Assembly (NCBI GenBank): GCA_035079385.1
Contig: JAVHKY010000028.1
Coordinates: 4,588,001-4,652,000 of the forward strand
Source of the DNA: Aspidiotus rigidus
Lineage: Eukaryota > Arthropoda > Insecta > Hemiptera > Diaspididae
DNA: 64,000 bases
Direction of reading: 5' to 3'
Shown: positions 1-12,122 of the stretch, in pieces
Numbering within the stretch: the stretch's first letter is position 1
Layout of the letters: every line of letters starts with the position of its first letter
The notes under the pieces: generated by a model
Seen by the model: the letters and a program-made list of their open reading frames with translations, nothing else
What the model was told of the DNA's origin: nothing
Databases searched by the model: none
Translations under genes and position numbers: made by a program

Positions 1-3000
1 CTCTAGTGCAACTGTTTGCATTGCAATATCATTACCTAATGTTTTACACGCTCAAAATTATGATAATAAATATTTGTTCGTACCCTTTGGTCATATACAG
101 GATACAGAATAGAAAGGTTCGTAGCGCCAATCAGTGGCGCAAAATCGCTATTTATCAGCTATATATACAAATTCGATACTGTTAATTTACTTTTATAGGT
201 GCACAGTTTCGAGGTTTTGAGGTCGCTAAATCTTACCTTCAGAGTTTCCACCTCGACTAAATGTACGGCAAATGAAAAAATTGGCATGAGGAGTGTTTCG
301 TCGATGGTGGGCTACACAACGTCAGTATTCACCCTTGCCAAAAATCCCTAGGGGAAGAATTGCCTACTTCTGAAATTATAGGGGATATCTTTTATCAGTT
401 TTTGGGACAGGAAATACTTTTGCAAAACTCTAGGATTGTTCGAGCGAGATCATAAAGAGAAGAAGGCGTGAGGCTGATATACTCGATTATAATTATGTTG
501 GCAGAAGAAGAAGCCAATTAATTGATTTAGCTAGTCTACGGGAGCTCTAGTCTCTTTCTAGGTCATGGACCAATATACTTGTAGGGCGTACTAGGTTCTC
601 ATTATGTTGGCGGGAAAAGAAGAGGCTACGGAAAAGGGTTGAGTACACGGAGAAAAAACTATAGTTAATTTGACTAAGAATATAGTAAAGCCGATCCAGT
701 CACGATTTTTTAGTCAAAACTACTGAGCAATTTCAGTAATATTTAATTTTATTCACTACTTTTTCTCGTAAGTATAACTATATTTTTCAGTCGTTATAAC
801 TATAACCTTCGACTAGACCAACTTTACTATGTTTTTTAGTTAAAAGTACCTCCAAAATTTTTCTCAGTGTATCGTCCTAGCTAAGCATACGCGTATAAAC
901 AGTCTAGTCTACAATACTGCGTAGTCCCCCCCCCCTAAGTCTACTCCGTTTAGCTCAGGGATAATCGACGCGCACACGCATGCGAATTTCGCAATCGAAC
1001 CCGATGCCATTATACAAGACAACCATTATAATTATCTAAACTATACTTCCTAAAATTATATTTGTAAGTTAAAGCGACATTACAGTCCACGATATTGTAG
1101 GTGCGGTCTCCCAGGCGACCAGAGCCATTCTCCTCTTCTGATATGAAAAAGTAGAGTTGCCGCCTTGTTGATTTAGCCTGATCCAAGAGATTTTTTCGTC
1201 ATACTTCCTCTTCCTTCCTCATCTATGTGATCCCTTGTAAACACCCGCACTAATTAGGTACTATCCTTTAAGACCTTGATTCCAAACAAGAAAGAACACG
1301 AAGCCCTATACTTCAGATGGCTGGCCCAAAATCCAACTGTGTGCGGGGTTTCCAGCGAATATTATTTGTTTTGGACGAGGAGAAACCTGATGCGAACTCG
1401 TAAATGAAGGGCTGCACAAGAGTCGACTGAACTCTGTTCTACAATTCGTCCGAAATGTACGGAAGGAAAACCGATACCTTTGAAGGTTAAAGAAAAAAGT
1501 CTGAGAGGAGTGCACAATTAGTATCGTTCTTTTTCCCGCGAAATTCATGAAATACCCATATGCATGAACGATCTCTACATTGATTGGTAGAGAACAATTC
1601 CGTTGTAGCCTTATCATCTTCCCCCGGGATCCATTAGCTCTCAGTGACCCACATCTATTATCAACACCTCGAAAAAAAGTGAGATAACAACTGTAGCAAA
1701 GTAGCGTCGTGGGGGCCCGAAATAATAGCATTAATACCAAAAACTGATAAAACTAATGGATATTCAAAACCCTTTTGATAGTTCATTGGAAATGGAATAA
1801 ACGAACATCCATTAGACCATTACAAGATGTATAAATGAGATAAACGTAGCGATTTCAGGACTACTGCATTTATAGTGCAGTCTTTTCTCACTTCCAAACC
1901 TTACTAACATGTACGAGTATTTGTACTTGCTTTGCTTAGTGAATCTACGTTGGTGAATCGTTTCGAAATTACGATGAAAGCTTCTTTCTTTGAGTATCGA
2001 TACCTCCTATAAAAATTCAAGAGTCTTTTTTTTCTCCTCGCGCTCTCGTGATCCGCATTATACGCTTGTCAGAACATTCTTACCGGATAAAGGGACACGG
2101 GTATAGTTCAAATAAACGAATCTCTGAATGATATTTACTCTTCGTACTGTATAATGCTCCTAGTGAAGATAGTATTGTACACTTAGTTCAAGAATAAGGC
2201 TTTCTATAGTGAAGTGGAATCAAAAATGTCGCGAACTCATTCCTTTTCATTTTTGAAAAAATATTCTGAATCTGAAAAAGACAAGAAAAAAGCTCTAAGT
2301 ACCGTTCGTATTTTCTTCGATAGACATTAGGGAAAAAAAGGGATCGTAGTACTTCAGTTTTCATCAGAATTAAACTTAATAGGCATGCAATTTTTCTTCT
2401 TTCTTTCTTTCTTGACTTCTTTGTTTTCATTATCCTCTTTCCAATTTGGTCTAATTCGCGAGATATACGCGTGCACATTCCAAAAAGTAGTGATACCAAA
2501 GTAAGAAGAATTAACAAGTTTTTTTTTCCCCCTACGAATCTCGGCTATCCTTCTGTTTTCGATTGACTGGTTTCGTAGATTAAAAGACTCGAACTAGATT
2601 TTGAAAGAGTTCAGGCGAATACTTTCAGCGAATATTCTGTAAATGTTCTGCGAAAGTTCATCGATAACGTAAAGAGAGCCGCAGCGAGGAAAAACAAAAA
2701 GAAATGTGCTTCACAATTTTCTCTGAATTTCGGATTTATAGAAAGAACTGTTCATGACACGTTGCCCGGATTCGTGAGTAAATTTAAAATCGTCAAAGAA
2801 GGAAAACGTGTTAATTATTTTGAAGTGAATACGAATAGGGAAAAGGTATAGGAAAATACAAATAGTGTATAACTGCATAATTTTATTATTGTGCGAGTTC
2901 GTCTCCAATCGGGTGGACTACGTTTTAATACGCAACAAATGCGGGAAAAGTCAGTTGTGCAAAAAGTTATGATAGGTACCTATTTCGATGTTCGTGCGAG

Positions 3001-3179
3001 TTTTTGGAAATAATCTTTCCCCCAAATGTGCGATAAAGTTCGCGAATGCAGTATTACCAAGAATTTACATTTTTCGAGTAACATTACCTTTGTCCTTCTT
3101 ATTTCATTTTCTCCATTTCCCGTTATCTTTAATTTCTAGCTCTATCTTTTATCTTATGCTAATTAACCATTTTTAACAG
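1..3179. other. Non-coding stretch, no gene recognised
   Basis: AT-rich sequence with stop codons in all frames. The longest open stretch is minus-strand 1306-1740 (144 codons). It has no recognisable domain and is rich in Phe, Ser, Arg and Cys, as expected of random translation. A run of ten C occurs near 927-936. I see no terminal repeats, RNA gene or transposase here. Confidence 0.5.
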
Positions 3180-3440
3180 GGAACCTGTTCTGTGAGAGGT
3201 CTTTTCAAACTTTTGGCGTCTGCCGTACAGAGTGGCCGACGACAACTGATCTATGACATCAGATCGTGACGTCAAAGAACTCGAAAGTTGAAATTTTTCA
3301 AGTCGCTTGCCATAATATGAGAAATATTCTATAAGCGTTATTAATAAATTGATTTCTTTCAGTGTACGATAAGAGAGAGACTCAGAAAAATGTTGACTTT
3401 CGAGCTACACCTGACAGTGAAGGGACTTCTTTCGAGCTAT
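3180..3440. repeat. Dispersed repeat family A, copy 1
   Basis: This stretch runs from an AACCTGTTCTGTGAGAGG-like start through a GACATCAGATCGTGACGTC block to ACTCGAAAGTTGAAATTTTT. The same order of blocks appears reverse-complemented at 9020-9130, including the paired TGACGTCA-type sites. Related copies are at 30955-31215, 48465-48690, 49110-49325 and 54000-54390. The copies are divergent, and element ends and class are not resolved. Confidence 0.6.
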
Positions 3441-5852
3441 CATAATAGATGGGACTCACAAAAATTTAGACTCTTCAAGATTTCGTGCATGTACAGAAAA
3501 AAATCATCGTTCGTCTAGAATCCTCTGACCTTGACCTATTTTACATGCTTGAAAAACTGTTTGAAATTGTTTGTTGCGAATTCGTACAAAGAAGTGTTCA
3601 AAAATTTCCATCCGGTTTTTGTTCCACTTTGAAAATTCAGATTAAAGTATATTGCCTTGGCCTATCATTTTTTGTGTTATGGGCAACCGAAAGAGAGGGG
3701 GGAGAGAGAAAAATTTTCGATGGTTTCTAAACATTTGGTAATTTGGAACAATGGTGGAAATAGGAAAAGGCTTAAAGATTAAACCACCTCAATGTTTATG
3801 GTCTATTTCTAGGCAAGTTCGCACTTTCAAATTTTACACATCAACCCGTAGGTTCAAAAAAAAAATAAATCTTGAATTCTCCTGTTTCCTTATCAAATTA
3901 TTCAATTTCCTTTTCAAACGATGCTAACAAACCTATAATGCGTCCAGTCCAAATTATGGCAAACGTTGCAAGAGAATGAATGAAAAAAAAAGGAAAATTT
4001 GTAAGTGAATGAGAACAAATGTGAATTACGTGTTCTGAAGGCTTTCAGTTGAATCTTGCATCAACTTGAACCTACAGCCATTGTCAACCCTTCCCAATTA
4101 ACGTTTGACTTTTAGCTTATCTTGGAACTTAATAAATTGGCTCCGGAGTGATATGAACCCGTTCCGGAAGGGAATAAACTGGCTCTGGAGCGAAATGAAC
4201 CGGATACAAGGGGGAAATACAGTACAAGCTGAAAGCCAAGAAACTTAGAATACGACCAAACTTTAAAGCTTTTTCTGATTTAAAACTTGAAAGTTATAAC
4301 CAAAGACAGATCATTGTTTTGCATATTTTTCCTATTATTAGGGCCTCAAACTAGAAGATTTTAAATTTGAAAAGCTACCCTAAAAATGGCTTTGTATGAG
4401 TAAATAAAAATAAACAAACAGGGATATTGGAAGTGCTAATCAGCAAGAGAGCAGTGTTGCAACCAAAACTATGTAAAACAAAACAATATGGAGAATTGGT
4501 ATTTTGATAAAACAAACAGAGCTCCAATTCCCCTGAACGAATTTCTTGTACTAGAGTGACTTTCGCATAAAGTCATAACAAGCAGTAAGACAAAATTGTA
4601 TTTTACGCTACTTGCTCTGCAAAAAATGTGATTATGGTGTTTTCTACCAAAACCAGGCATGGCAAATAAAACAAAAACGAAACTTTATTCAACGAAACAA
4701 AGTAACATTTTAGAAACCATAAACACTATAAAAACGAAATTTAGTATTTGAAAATGAAACAAAAACAAAAACAAAAAATTTGCGCAAAATGAAACCTTAA
4801 ATAAACAAAAACGATTTCACAGAAAAAAACATGTTTTATTGAGAAGAACATGTTTTTATTGAGGAAAACATTTTTGTTTCAATTTTCTTTCAGATAAATG
4901 TCATTTTGGATTTTTTGGGTGACGTTTTTCACTAGCTTCCTCAAATTGAGGCCAAGGTAAATCTAGAGGAAGCCTCCTTTTCCTTCATTCGCAAATATCA
5001 CAAGTTCAAGCCGATAGCCGAAGCTGAGATTTCATGCTGCAATTACTCTGCTCAAACGCACGCAAACTGAGGAATCTCAGGGGTAGGGTTTGCAAAAGGC
5101 ATACAAAATATCAAAACGTTTGAAGTTTGTTTTTCTGCCTCCTTCAAAGCTGTGAGTGTGAATCGTAAGCTCGGATGCTTCAATCGTCTGTAAGCAATTG
5201 AAAAAGTTTTGAGGTCTGCCATCAAAAGATTGAAGAATATTAATCTTTCCTCATTAAAAAAATCGCGCGATAAATAAGAAAAGTGAGATGTACAAATAAG
5301 TTTGACTGCGCGCACTTTCGAGCTCAGGCCTTTACCTATGATCTTGCAACCCTGAAAAAAATCCCTGTAATTTCGCACTTACTCTCGTTGAAAGTACACT
5401 CTCAAAAATTTGATGACTTTGCCCTAGTTTGTGGCCTTCGAAACTTTTTGAAAATGACTACAATGTTTCAAAAAAGAGGGGGAGCTTGGAAAAACTTCCA
5501 TGATGATCACAGTTATCCGAGGGAGAGTGACCTAGTGAAGGATTTTGCCAATACTTGAAACCATCTATGACGATGATTCAAAATATCTCTGAGAATATTA
5601 TAGAGATCATGTAACCCGAAAAAAAACACCTCACTATTCTATTTAAGATTCTAAGCTCGCCGAAGAATCTAGCCAATGTTTTAAGAACTCAATGATTTCC
5701 ACCTTTCAGTACGAGTGTTTTCGCATTCCCAATCGTCGAACACATGAACAAACAATGGAAGCACAACAAGCTTATCTCAAAATCAAAGTCTTCCATTCGT
5801 GAAATCGATATTCTGCTTCGTGTACATTTTTTCTTTCAATTCGGGAAGGAAA
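3441..5852. other. Non-coding upstream region of the secreted-protein gene
   Basis: No gene recognised. The region includes an A-rich, T-poor stretch at 4640-4880 full of AAACAAAAAC and AAACGAAA-like runs. It also has three imperfect copies of a roughly 20-bp AACATGTTTTTATTGAGG unit at 4828-4882. Open frames at 5052-5558 on both strands overlap each other and show no domain. The promoter of the gene at 5853 should lie at the right end, but I could not assign a clear TATA box. Confidence 0.4.
4131..4216. repeat. 42-bp tandem dimer
   Basis: Two adjacent copies of a 42-bp unit begin AATAAATTGGCTCCGGAG (4131) and AATAAACTGGCTCTGGAG (4173). Both continue with a GA.ATGAACC block. The short local duplication is visible directly. 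Confidence 0.75.
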
Positions 5853-6929
5853 ATGCTGTTTCCAGCCTGGCACGTGATACTTGCGTCCTTATTGGTCATC
5901 ATAACCGGGAGTTATGGCGGAGATGACGAACAGCATGCAAAGAGAGAGGGTGACGCGGCATCAAATTTTACCGGTACCCAAGGAATGGACAATGCCTTGG
6001 TGACAGAGGAAGTGAAACTTTTATCCTTGTACAAGGACGGTAAAGACACCTCAATACATGATGAAAGTGCTCCTCCCAAGCGTCGAATATCCATGTTCGA
6101 GAACGCAAAAACTGTTTCCTTAGGTTCGTACGATACATAATACCTAGTGATATTGATTCAAAATCTCATTTTCATTTCTTTGCCCTTTCTCAGTACCTTT
6201 AGACACGAAGACAGCGTATGAGAATATAAAACCTTTATTCGCGTACTTTTCATTACGTCACAGACGAAAAATCTGTTTCGAGCTGCAGGAATTTGTGCCC
6301 TCCGTCGACATACAGTTTCAGGATTACGTATTCGCGACCCATCTGTACGAATTTGTATATTTACGTGGCGAACAAACGCAAGTTTCAGTCGCAGTACAGT
6401 GTCCCACGGAATCCTATCCCAGAGTGTTTCTCCGCGTGCCAATCGAGGATCCTGAAAACGTGCTGAATGTAGTGACTGTTGAAAAAGAAGAGCGACACTC
6501 CACTCAGCCGAATGTGTACTCTCTCGCAATGGCCAAATCGATTAAGCTAGGTAAATTTACGATTACGATTTCAACAATTTGACGAATACCAATTCTATTT
6601 TGTAAACATTTTTCAAAGTTCTTAAAGGAAGCAAAGTGGGAACGATATGGAAACATACCGTTTTCGGATACAGTTCGGAAAAGCTGTCGGACATGTGTGA
6701 CGCTGCCGCTGGACGTGTACGCTTCAAATATGATATACTTAAGAGTCTCGACGGGAAAATGGTTGGCGAGCCTGGAGTATACGAGGTTGATACCGGAAAG
6801 GCTAAGGAGATGAGAGTCGGTATTAAGTGTACCTGCAATCCCCGAATGTATTTAATATTTTCCGATTCTAATATTGAAATTAAGATAACATTTCTACAGA
6901 CAATAGAAGGCCTCATCGAAAACGATTAG
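5853..6929 (+). CDS. Three-exon gene for a secreted protein of unknown function (312 aa)
   Basis: Exons 5853-6123, 6194-6550 and 6619-6929 join into 939 nt, 312 codons plus TAG. Both introns are short (70 and 68 nt), phase 1 and GT-AG: GTTCGT...TTTCTCAG, then GTAAAT...TTTTTCAAAG. Frame is kept only with these junctions, which supports the model. The ATG at 5853 opens a signal peptide (residues 1 to about 22, hydrophobic core ILASLLVIITG, small residues at the cleavage site). An in-frame GTG lies upstream, but ATG at 5853 places the signal at the N-terminus. An acidic linker follows with one NFT glycosylation site near residue 38 and a basic PPKRR near residue 80. Exons 2 and 3 encode a mature domain with five Cys (contexts KICFE, VQCPT, DMCDA, KCTC) and no transmembrane segment. 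I do not recognise the family. It is probably exported, perhaps an effector or other extracellular protein. Similar exons may lie at 11.3, 32, 37.8 and 42.4 kb. Confidence 0.65.
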
Positions 6930-7007
6930 TTGCGACAAAAATCCAAATTGCCGCGTATTTTGTCTCGCTAATGGTTCCACAATTTTTCTCTTTATTATAG
7001 TGCTTCA

Positions 7008-7385
7008 TTAGTACAGTTCCTTATTATGATTTTTAAAGATAATTTTGGATTGAACGATTTCTTGTATTGCACTTTTTCTATGTAGATCAAGATTATCATG
7101 AAGGGCTGATAGAAGAGGTGCGATCAAGAGAGTCATCTCATCTGTGTGAGCGAACATGGATGTCTGCTTCTGTCTTGACTTTGTATCCAAAAAAAGCGAA
7201 GGAATTTCCCTCTTATTTTTCCTGAGTGTACCAACCAAAAATAACTTATAAGCTCCTGGAATACTAGTAAACCAGTTGTCGCAAGCCACAGTGCGGGAGA
7301 GCAGTACTTGCTCCGATAGCGGAAGATTAAAATACTTATCTCCACCAGCTTTTGCGGTACCCGTGTGTACTTCCGCGTTGACCAT
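7008..7385 (-). pseudogene. piggyBac-type transposase, C-terminal half (inverted)
   Basis: Minus-strand translation gives NAEVHTGTAKAGG, then ACDNWFTSIPGAYKL, then LVGTLRKNKREIPSLF and FAHTDEMTLL. These are the catalytic-core blocks of piggyBac transposases (DDE_Tnp_1_7), including the Asp in the D-N-W-F-T-S motif. It ends in degenerate sequence matching the LLS..HD and KP.I..F.. stretch of the family. The part that should precede it lies immediately to the right but on the opposite strand, so the transposase is rearranged and dead. No terminal repeats were identified. Confidence 0.85.
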
Positions 7386-7790
7386 GTACTACGAAATTCG
7401 CGCAATATTTGCCTTGTACTATCTAGCACATCAAAATCATAGCAGTGTTGGAGACCTTTGGAGTGCAAAATGCGCCATACCGCACTTTCGGGCCACGATG
7501 CCAGAGGCTCGATTTGTCTTCTTGACAATTGCCTACGTCTAGATCGCAAAGCTGAGCGTGAAGCAAAACGGAAAACCGATCGACTGACAGCAGTGCGGGA
7601 AGTTTGGAATCACATCGTCGATATTTCAAAGTAATTGTACAATCCACCTGACATTCTAACCATTAATGAACAGCTGCTTGGGTTCCACGGTAGATGCCCT
7701 TTTCGTGTGTAAATCGGGAACAAGCCGGACAAGTTTGGAATAAAAATTTTGATGCTATGTGATCCCAAAATGTCGAGACTTAATATATAC
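7386..7790 (+). pseudogene. piggyBac-type transposase, N-terminal half
   Basis: Plus-strand frames give EIRAIFALYYLAHQNHSS, then DLWSAKCAIPHFRATM, a frameshift, REVWNHIVDISK with a stop, then INEQLLGFHGRCPFRV and GNKPDKFGIKILMLCDPK. In intact piggyBac proteins these blocks come in this order and directly precede the NAEV.TG block found on the minus strand at 7385. Several frameshifts and in-frame stops show a decayed copy. The head-to-head junction falls at about 7386. Confidence 0.85.
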
Positions 7791-7829
7791 AGTATATATA
7801 CTAACTAGCCTGAAACAACTTCTATTATA

Positions 7830-8400
7830 TATAGGTCGGAGGAAGAAAATTTTCTAATTCTCCCTCCTGTCATACGTAGCCCGGAGGTAAAAATTTTTCC
7901 AAGTTTTCCTGTTAAAATTTGCCTTTGTCGACCAGATGGAGCCTATATAGATAGAGGGGGAGGAATGAGTTAGTTAGCCTAAGACACTATAACGAAAGAT
8001 ATTGGAACTCCATCTTGTGTAACATTAGGTCCTCAGCTGATGGCTGCACTGACGTTCACGTTCTGCGTTTTGGCATAGAATTATATCATCATTTATCAAC
8101 AAGCAATTATATCATCAAAATACAGAAAAATGAACGTAATGCAGTCATTAGATGAAGCCTCAATCCTAATCCTATACGAATGGAGTCCCATTATATTTCC
8201 TGTTTACCCTAATGTGAAGCGTACGAAGCCCCTAGAATACTGTACTAGTTTGAATTTCTGTCATGATTTTGTTATCAAGATGTCCACCAATTACATCATC
8301 AATGACCTTGACCTAAATAAGGGACTTGAAAAAATTTCACCCGGAATAGAACCTACACCTATAGAGGAAGCGGGATGAGCTAGTGAGTGAGCTTCAAAGT
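7830..8400. repeat. Dispersed repeat family B with TGACCTTGACCT block
   Basis: The stretch contains GGAGCCTATATAGATAGAGG (7937), CACCTATAGAGGAAGCGGG (8353) and ATCAATGACCTTGACCTAA (8300). The same blocks recur at 29960-30180 (GGAGCCTGTATGAATAGAGG, ATCAATGACCTTGACCTGA). Its left part also resembles family A (TCATACGTAGCCCGGAGGT). The copies are degenerate and I see no coding capacity. Confidence 0.5.
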
Positions 8401-8779
8401 ACAGTAATTAGAATATTTCTTTCAGTATATTAGGCTTATATTAGTCCAAGAAACTGAGGGAAGCAAGGGTGACCGAGGTAAAGACACCAAAAGTCAATAT
8501 GTTCGGTATAGAATTGACTCAATATAATCGATATATTATATTGATTTCATCATCAATTAGTTAGAGCTAGCAGGGGTGAATGAGCGGAGTGAGTGAGCAA
8601 TACTAGGAAAGGAAGGAATCATGAACGAACTGTGAGTGGTTGAGCTCGTCAATTACTTCGCCACGGCGATGGAGCAAGCTTATAAAATTCTACAATACGT
8701 GTCTTTGAAGGAGATATGTTAGCTTCTGCTCTAAGTTTTTTTGTAACTACACTGATTAGAAAAACAACGGCTTCCTCAA

Positions 8780-9130
8780 CAAAGTTCATCAAGGAACGCA
8801 GAGAATCTGTTCTATGGGTCGAATTGGGTTTGGCATTGAGAATTGAATTTCAAATCGAAGTCTCGAAGAGTCTAAATTTCTGCAAGTCCCCTTCCCATGA
8901 TATACTATGCTATAAAAGTCTAAATTTTTTCAAGTCCCTCTGCTGTCATATGGTATGTTTCGAAAGTCAAAATTTCTATAAGTCCCTCTCCGGTCTTATA
9001 TTGGGGCTGAATTCAACTGCCCTGTGACGTCACGATCTGATGACGTCATAGGTCAATTTTTGCCGGATACCACTCGGCAAACGGTGGGACGGCGAAATTT
9101 TAGAAAAGTCCCCCATAAAACAGGGTCTTT
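8780..9130. repeat. Dispersed repeat family A, copy 2 with about 50-bp subrepeats
   Basis: The copy begins CAAGGAACGCAGAGAATCTG, matching 54010-54032. It then has three degenerate subrepeats of about 50 bp of the form AGTCTAAATTT...CAAGTCCCTCTC...TCATA. It ends in GTGACGTCACGATCTGATGA and CCCATAAAACAGGG. The right end is the reverse complement of the copy at 3180-3270. Confidence 0.65.
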
Positions 9131-10307
9131 GCTAATTTTCTTCCACATTCGAGGATTTGAATTATTTTTTTCAAGCAGTTAAACAAGAACGCCAGGGGAG
9201 GTGGAGAGTCATTTTGGAAAATTTGATTTTAGAATTTTGAGGTCATAGACAGCAGTTGCTCAAGCGTGCAAACTCAGATAGGCTTGCTGTATTTCAACCA
9301 TTTTCGAAGACTTGAACCGTTTGTGTGAATCAGTGGCATATTTACGGGAAGGGGGAACAATAAGAGGACTTCCAAAAACCTGTAGAATCAACAATTTTCA
9401 AGTAACCAACAAGCTTTTTTGTTGTCCTCAGAAATTTTTGGACCTCCCCCACAGAGAGAACTTCCAAATACACCACTGGTGTGAGTTGACAATAAAACCC
9501 TCATCATCTTCTTGTTATCTCTTCTTTTATTCTTCTTGGAAACGTTGTCTTCTTCAATGAACTGGCATTGAAAGATTGTTTCATCCAGAAAAAGTCTTCT
9601 TTTTGACTTCACGTCCATAATACGTAAAGGTAAGAAAAATCAATCAAGAAAATAATTAATTTGTGAAATTGAATAAAAGATTAGTCGAGTTTATATAGAA
9701 TTTAAAATTTGATGAATGCTAAAGCATAATGAATGCACAGAGATAAGTTTAATGCTTTTAGTCTTAATAATATTGTCCTGCAAATCGAAATATTTTTACT
9801 TGCGGAAACGTAAAAGAGATATTGGTATCCAGATAAACTGGGTTAATCCACCTCCGTGTGTTGGTGACTAATCTTACTGGTGTATAGAATCATGCACCTA
9901 CCGACATACAGTTATAGGTGTTTTATACGATCGTAAATTTCCACGAAAACGCTGTATTCACTCGTTTAAAACGTTCATTATGAACGAAGTACATAATGAT
10001 AATGAATGAGCCGAGACCTCAAAGATTTTCTCAACTTAACACGGAGGCTGTAACAGCAGTAACATCGGCCAGAGAGAGACGAGACGCGCCGTAAACGTAA
10101 ATTATGATTCATTCTAAAGTCTGAATGCACGTGTTATTGTTCACCGCTACCTCCGTACTAAGGGATTTGATATAATTGTCGACCTGATACCGGAGGTGAG
10201 TTTTGTGAAGAAACGATGATGTTAGCACAAAATTTGCCAAAGCGGTTGCAATAATTCATTTGCGTGAGAAACATACGGCTACGTTCACCCATCTTCAAAT
10301 GTGGATT

Positions 10308-10309
<2 letters not shown>
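9131..10309. other. Non-coding stretch, no gene recognised
   Basis: AT-rich sequence without long open frames of coding character. The overlapping frames at 9312-9618 on opposite strands have no domain. No RNA gene or terminal repeat was seen. Confidence 0.4.
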
Positions 10310-10343
<34 letters not shown>

Positions 10344-11141
10344 GAGCTCTGAGCTGCTCAAGGGCCATTGGCTCGGCGGTTGAAATAAAGGAATGTACAA
10401 AGTTATAATTTAAACATTACAAGAGTGGAACTGTGGATGTTGTGAGAACGGTAATAGAGTCTTAATTTTTTTTTTTTTTTTTTAAATGATGGAATAAAAT
10501 TGAGTTTGACGTAAATAATCGAGGGAGGGAGTTATTGTTTCTGATTTGTTTTTTAGTGCTTGGGAGAGGGAGGAAGGAACATTAAAGGAAGAGCGGAGAG
10601 GAGAGAGAATGGGACAAGAAAAGAAGTGTTCGACTGTAAGAATTTCTTCTGGACAGTAAAAACAAGAAGGAGGGGCCAGGAGATCAGGATTGATGAGGTA
10701 GGAATGGGTGGTTCTGGTATGACCGATTCTTAGCCGAGTAAGAACTACTTCTTCTCTTCTAAGTTTTCTAATAGATGTGGACCAGGGTATGGGGTTGCGT
10801 TTGATTTTTAGGAGTTTGTTAGAGGTTTGATTTTGCCAAAGATTTGTCCATTTTTGTAGGATGAGGGAACGGTAATAATTTTTATAGTCTGAAACGGGAA
10901 TTTGTGAGTTGTCTGTAACTCTGGGGAAGGATGATGCTTGTTTAGCAGCTAGGTCTACTAAATCATGATCAGTTAGGTTTATGTGACTAGGAATCCATAT
11001 GAAAGTAATGTCGGAGTTGATAGAGTTTAGAGTGTGTAATGTGAGGTGGTTAATTTTGAACAAATTACAACTTCTCTCTTCCGTCTTTGATATGTTGAAT
11101 CGTTTTTTCTTTTCATTCACCAAGTATCGATTTCGACTCAA
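10310..11141 (-). pseudogene. 5'-truncated non-LTR retrotransposon: RNase H end and zinc-finger region
   Basis: A 219-codon minus-strand frame (10482-11141) contains ITFIWIPSHINLTDHDLVD..AAK, the end of an RNase H domain with its conserved SH and D residues. It is followed by LTRLRIGHTRTTHSYL and PSCFYCPEEILTVEHFFSCP, the C-terminal CCHC-like zinc-binding motif (zf-RVT) of RNase H-bearing LINEs (I or R1-like groups). The frame stops at 10482. A 3' UTR of about 140 bp follows and ends in a 31-A tail (T-run at 10310-10340 on this strand). A second, internal A-run lies at 10466-10483. Reverse transcriptase and endonuclease are missing, as usual for 5' truncation. The open frame and long tail suggest a fairly recent insertion. 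Confidence 0.85.
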
Positions 11142-11281
11142 CAGTTTGTAAACGTTGAAAAACTTTTGAACTTATATCTGACTGCCTACATACGAGAGCA
11201 ATTTATGAAAGTCCATAGACTCACGTGAAATATTAACAGAGGATACGGCAAATACCTTTTTAGGATTAATATCTTCATAAA

Positions 11282-11587
11282 ATGAAAAAGAGCCCCGACG
11301 ACTTTACTTTAATATGTTCTGTTTTCACGAACGATGCCGATGAACGAGGAAAACACATTATGCCTCGGTGGGTACTTAATTATCTCGTAGGAAATGTTGT
11401 TGTAGGTTCGTTGTCATACCACTTCTGCACACCAAACCCGAACTGTAATACGTTTATGATAAAGCACAGCTCCTCTACGATAACTTGCGTCAATTTAGAA
11501 GGTAATTCTCTTATAAGAAAGGATGAGAAAACAAAAGCGATTCCGTTCGACCCGTACTTTACCAATTTTGAAACCCTCATCCGATAA
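11282..11587 (+). pseudogene. Possible exon of a secreted-protein paralogue (copy B)
   Basis: A 101-codon open frame from ATG at 11282. It contains VFTNDADERGK, YLVGNVVVGSLSYHFCTPN, IRKDEKTKAIPFDPYF and ends ETLIR. By eye it resembles exon 2 of the gene at 5853: a Cys-Pro/Thr turn, then about 30 residues later a K-[ED]-E-[RK] patch, then P and Y. Identity is low. No donor site near the stop matches the phase-1 junction of that gene, and a stop lies just upstream. It may therefore be a solitary exon remnant or chance. Confidence 0.3.
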
Positions 11588-12080
11588 ATGATTGTCGATA
11601 TCTATATACTCAAAGGGCTCATCGTTATGGTCAGTAGCTCATGAGTGACCTAAACTGCGAGCTCCTTCCGCAGGTATTTGTCTCAATGTTTCTTTTACTC
11701 TACCTGATTAGCGAGAGTCCACTAGAATTAAGAGGATTTTCAGGTTTTTAATAAGTAAGTGAGGTGAAACATACAAGTGGTCGAGAATGTCACTTCATTT
11801 GCCCACCATTAATTGAAAAAATAAGTCATGATTAATTGGGGAAGAAACGTCAAGTCTTCCCTGTTTCAAAGACTGAACTCGTATTTATAAGCCTCTAACT
11901 TGACCAAAGACGACCCAGCAAACGAGCCTAGCTTCCACCTATCATTCAATTTGAGTTGTGAGGAGGAGATTGAGAAAGTGCGATTTGCAACAAGCTGTTG
12001 CTACCAGGCGCTGAAACCGCCCACGGCACAATCAAATTAGATTTCTCACACCTGAGATGCGCAAATAAATACAAGTAAGG

Positions 12081-12122
12081 TGACAATGTTTGTGTCATCT
12101 GCAAATGACACAAACATTGTCA
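12081..12122. repeat. Perfect 18-bp inverted repeat (hairpin, 6-nt loop)
   Basis: TGACAATGTTTGTGTCAT at 12081-12098 is followed by CTGCAA and its exact reverse complement at 12105-12122. Function is unknown. It may be a small foldback remnant. Confidence 0.9.

Noticed and set aside
1306..1740. 144-codon minus-strand frame
   Set aside because: No domain, no splice context, composition of random translation; it starts and ends in ordinary AT-rich sequence.
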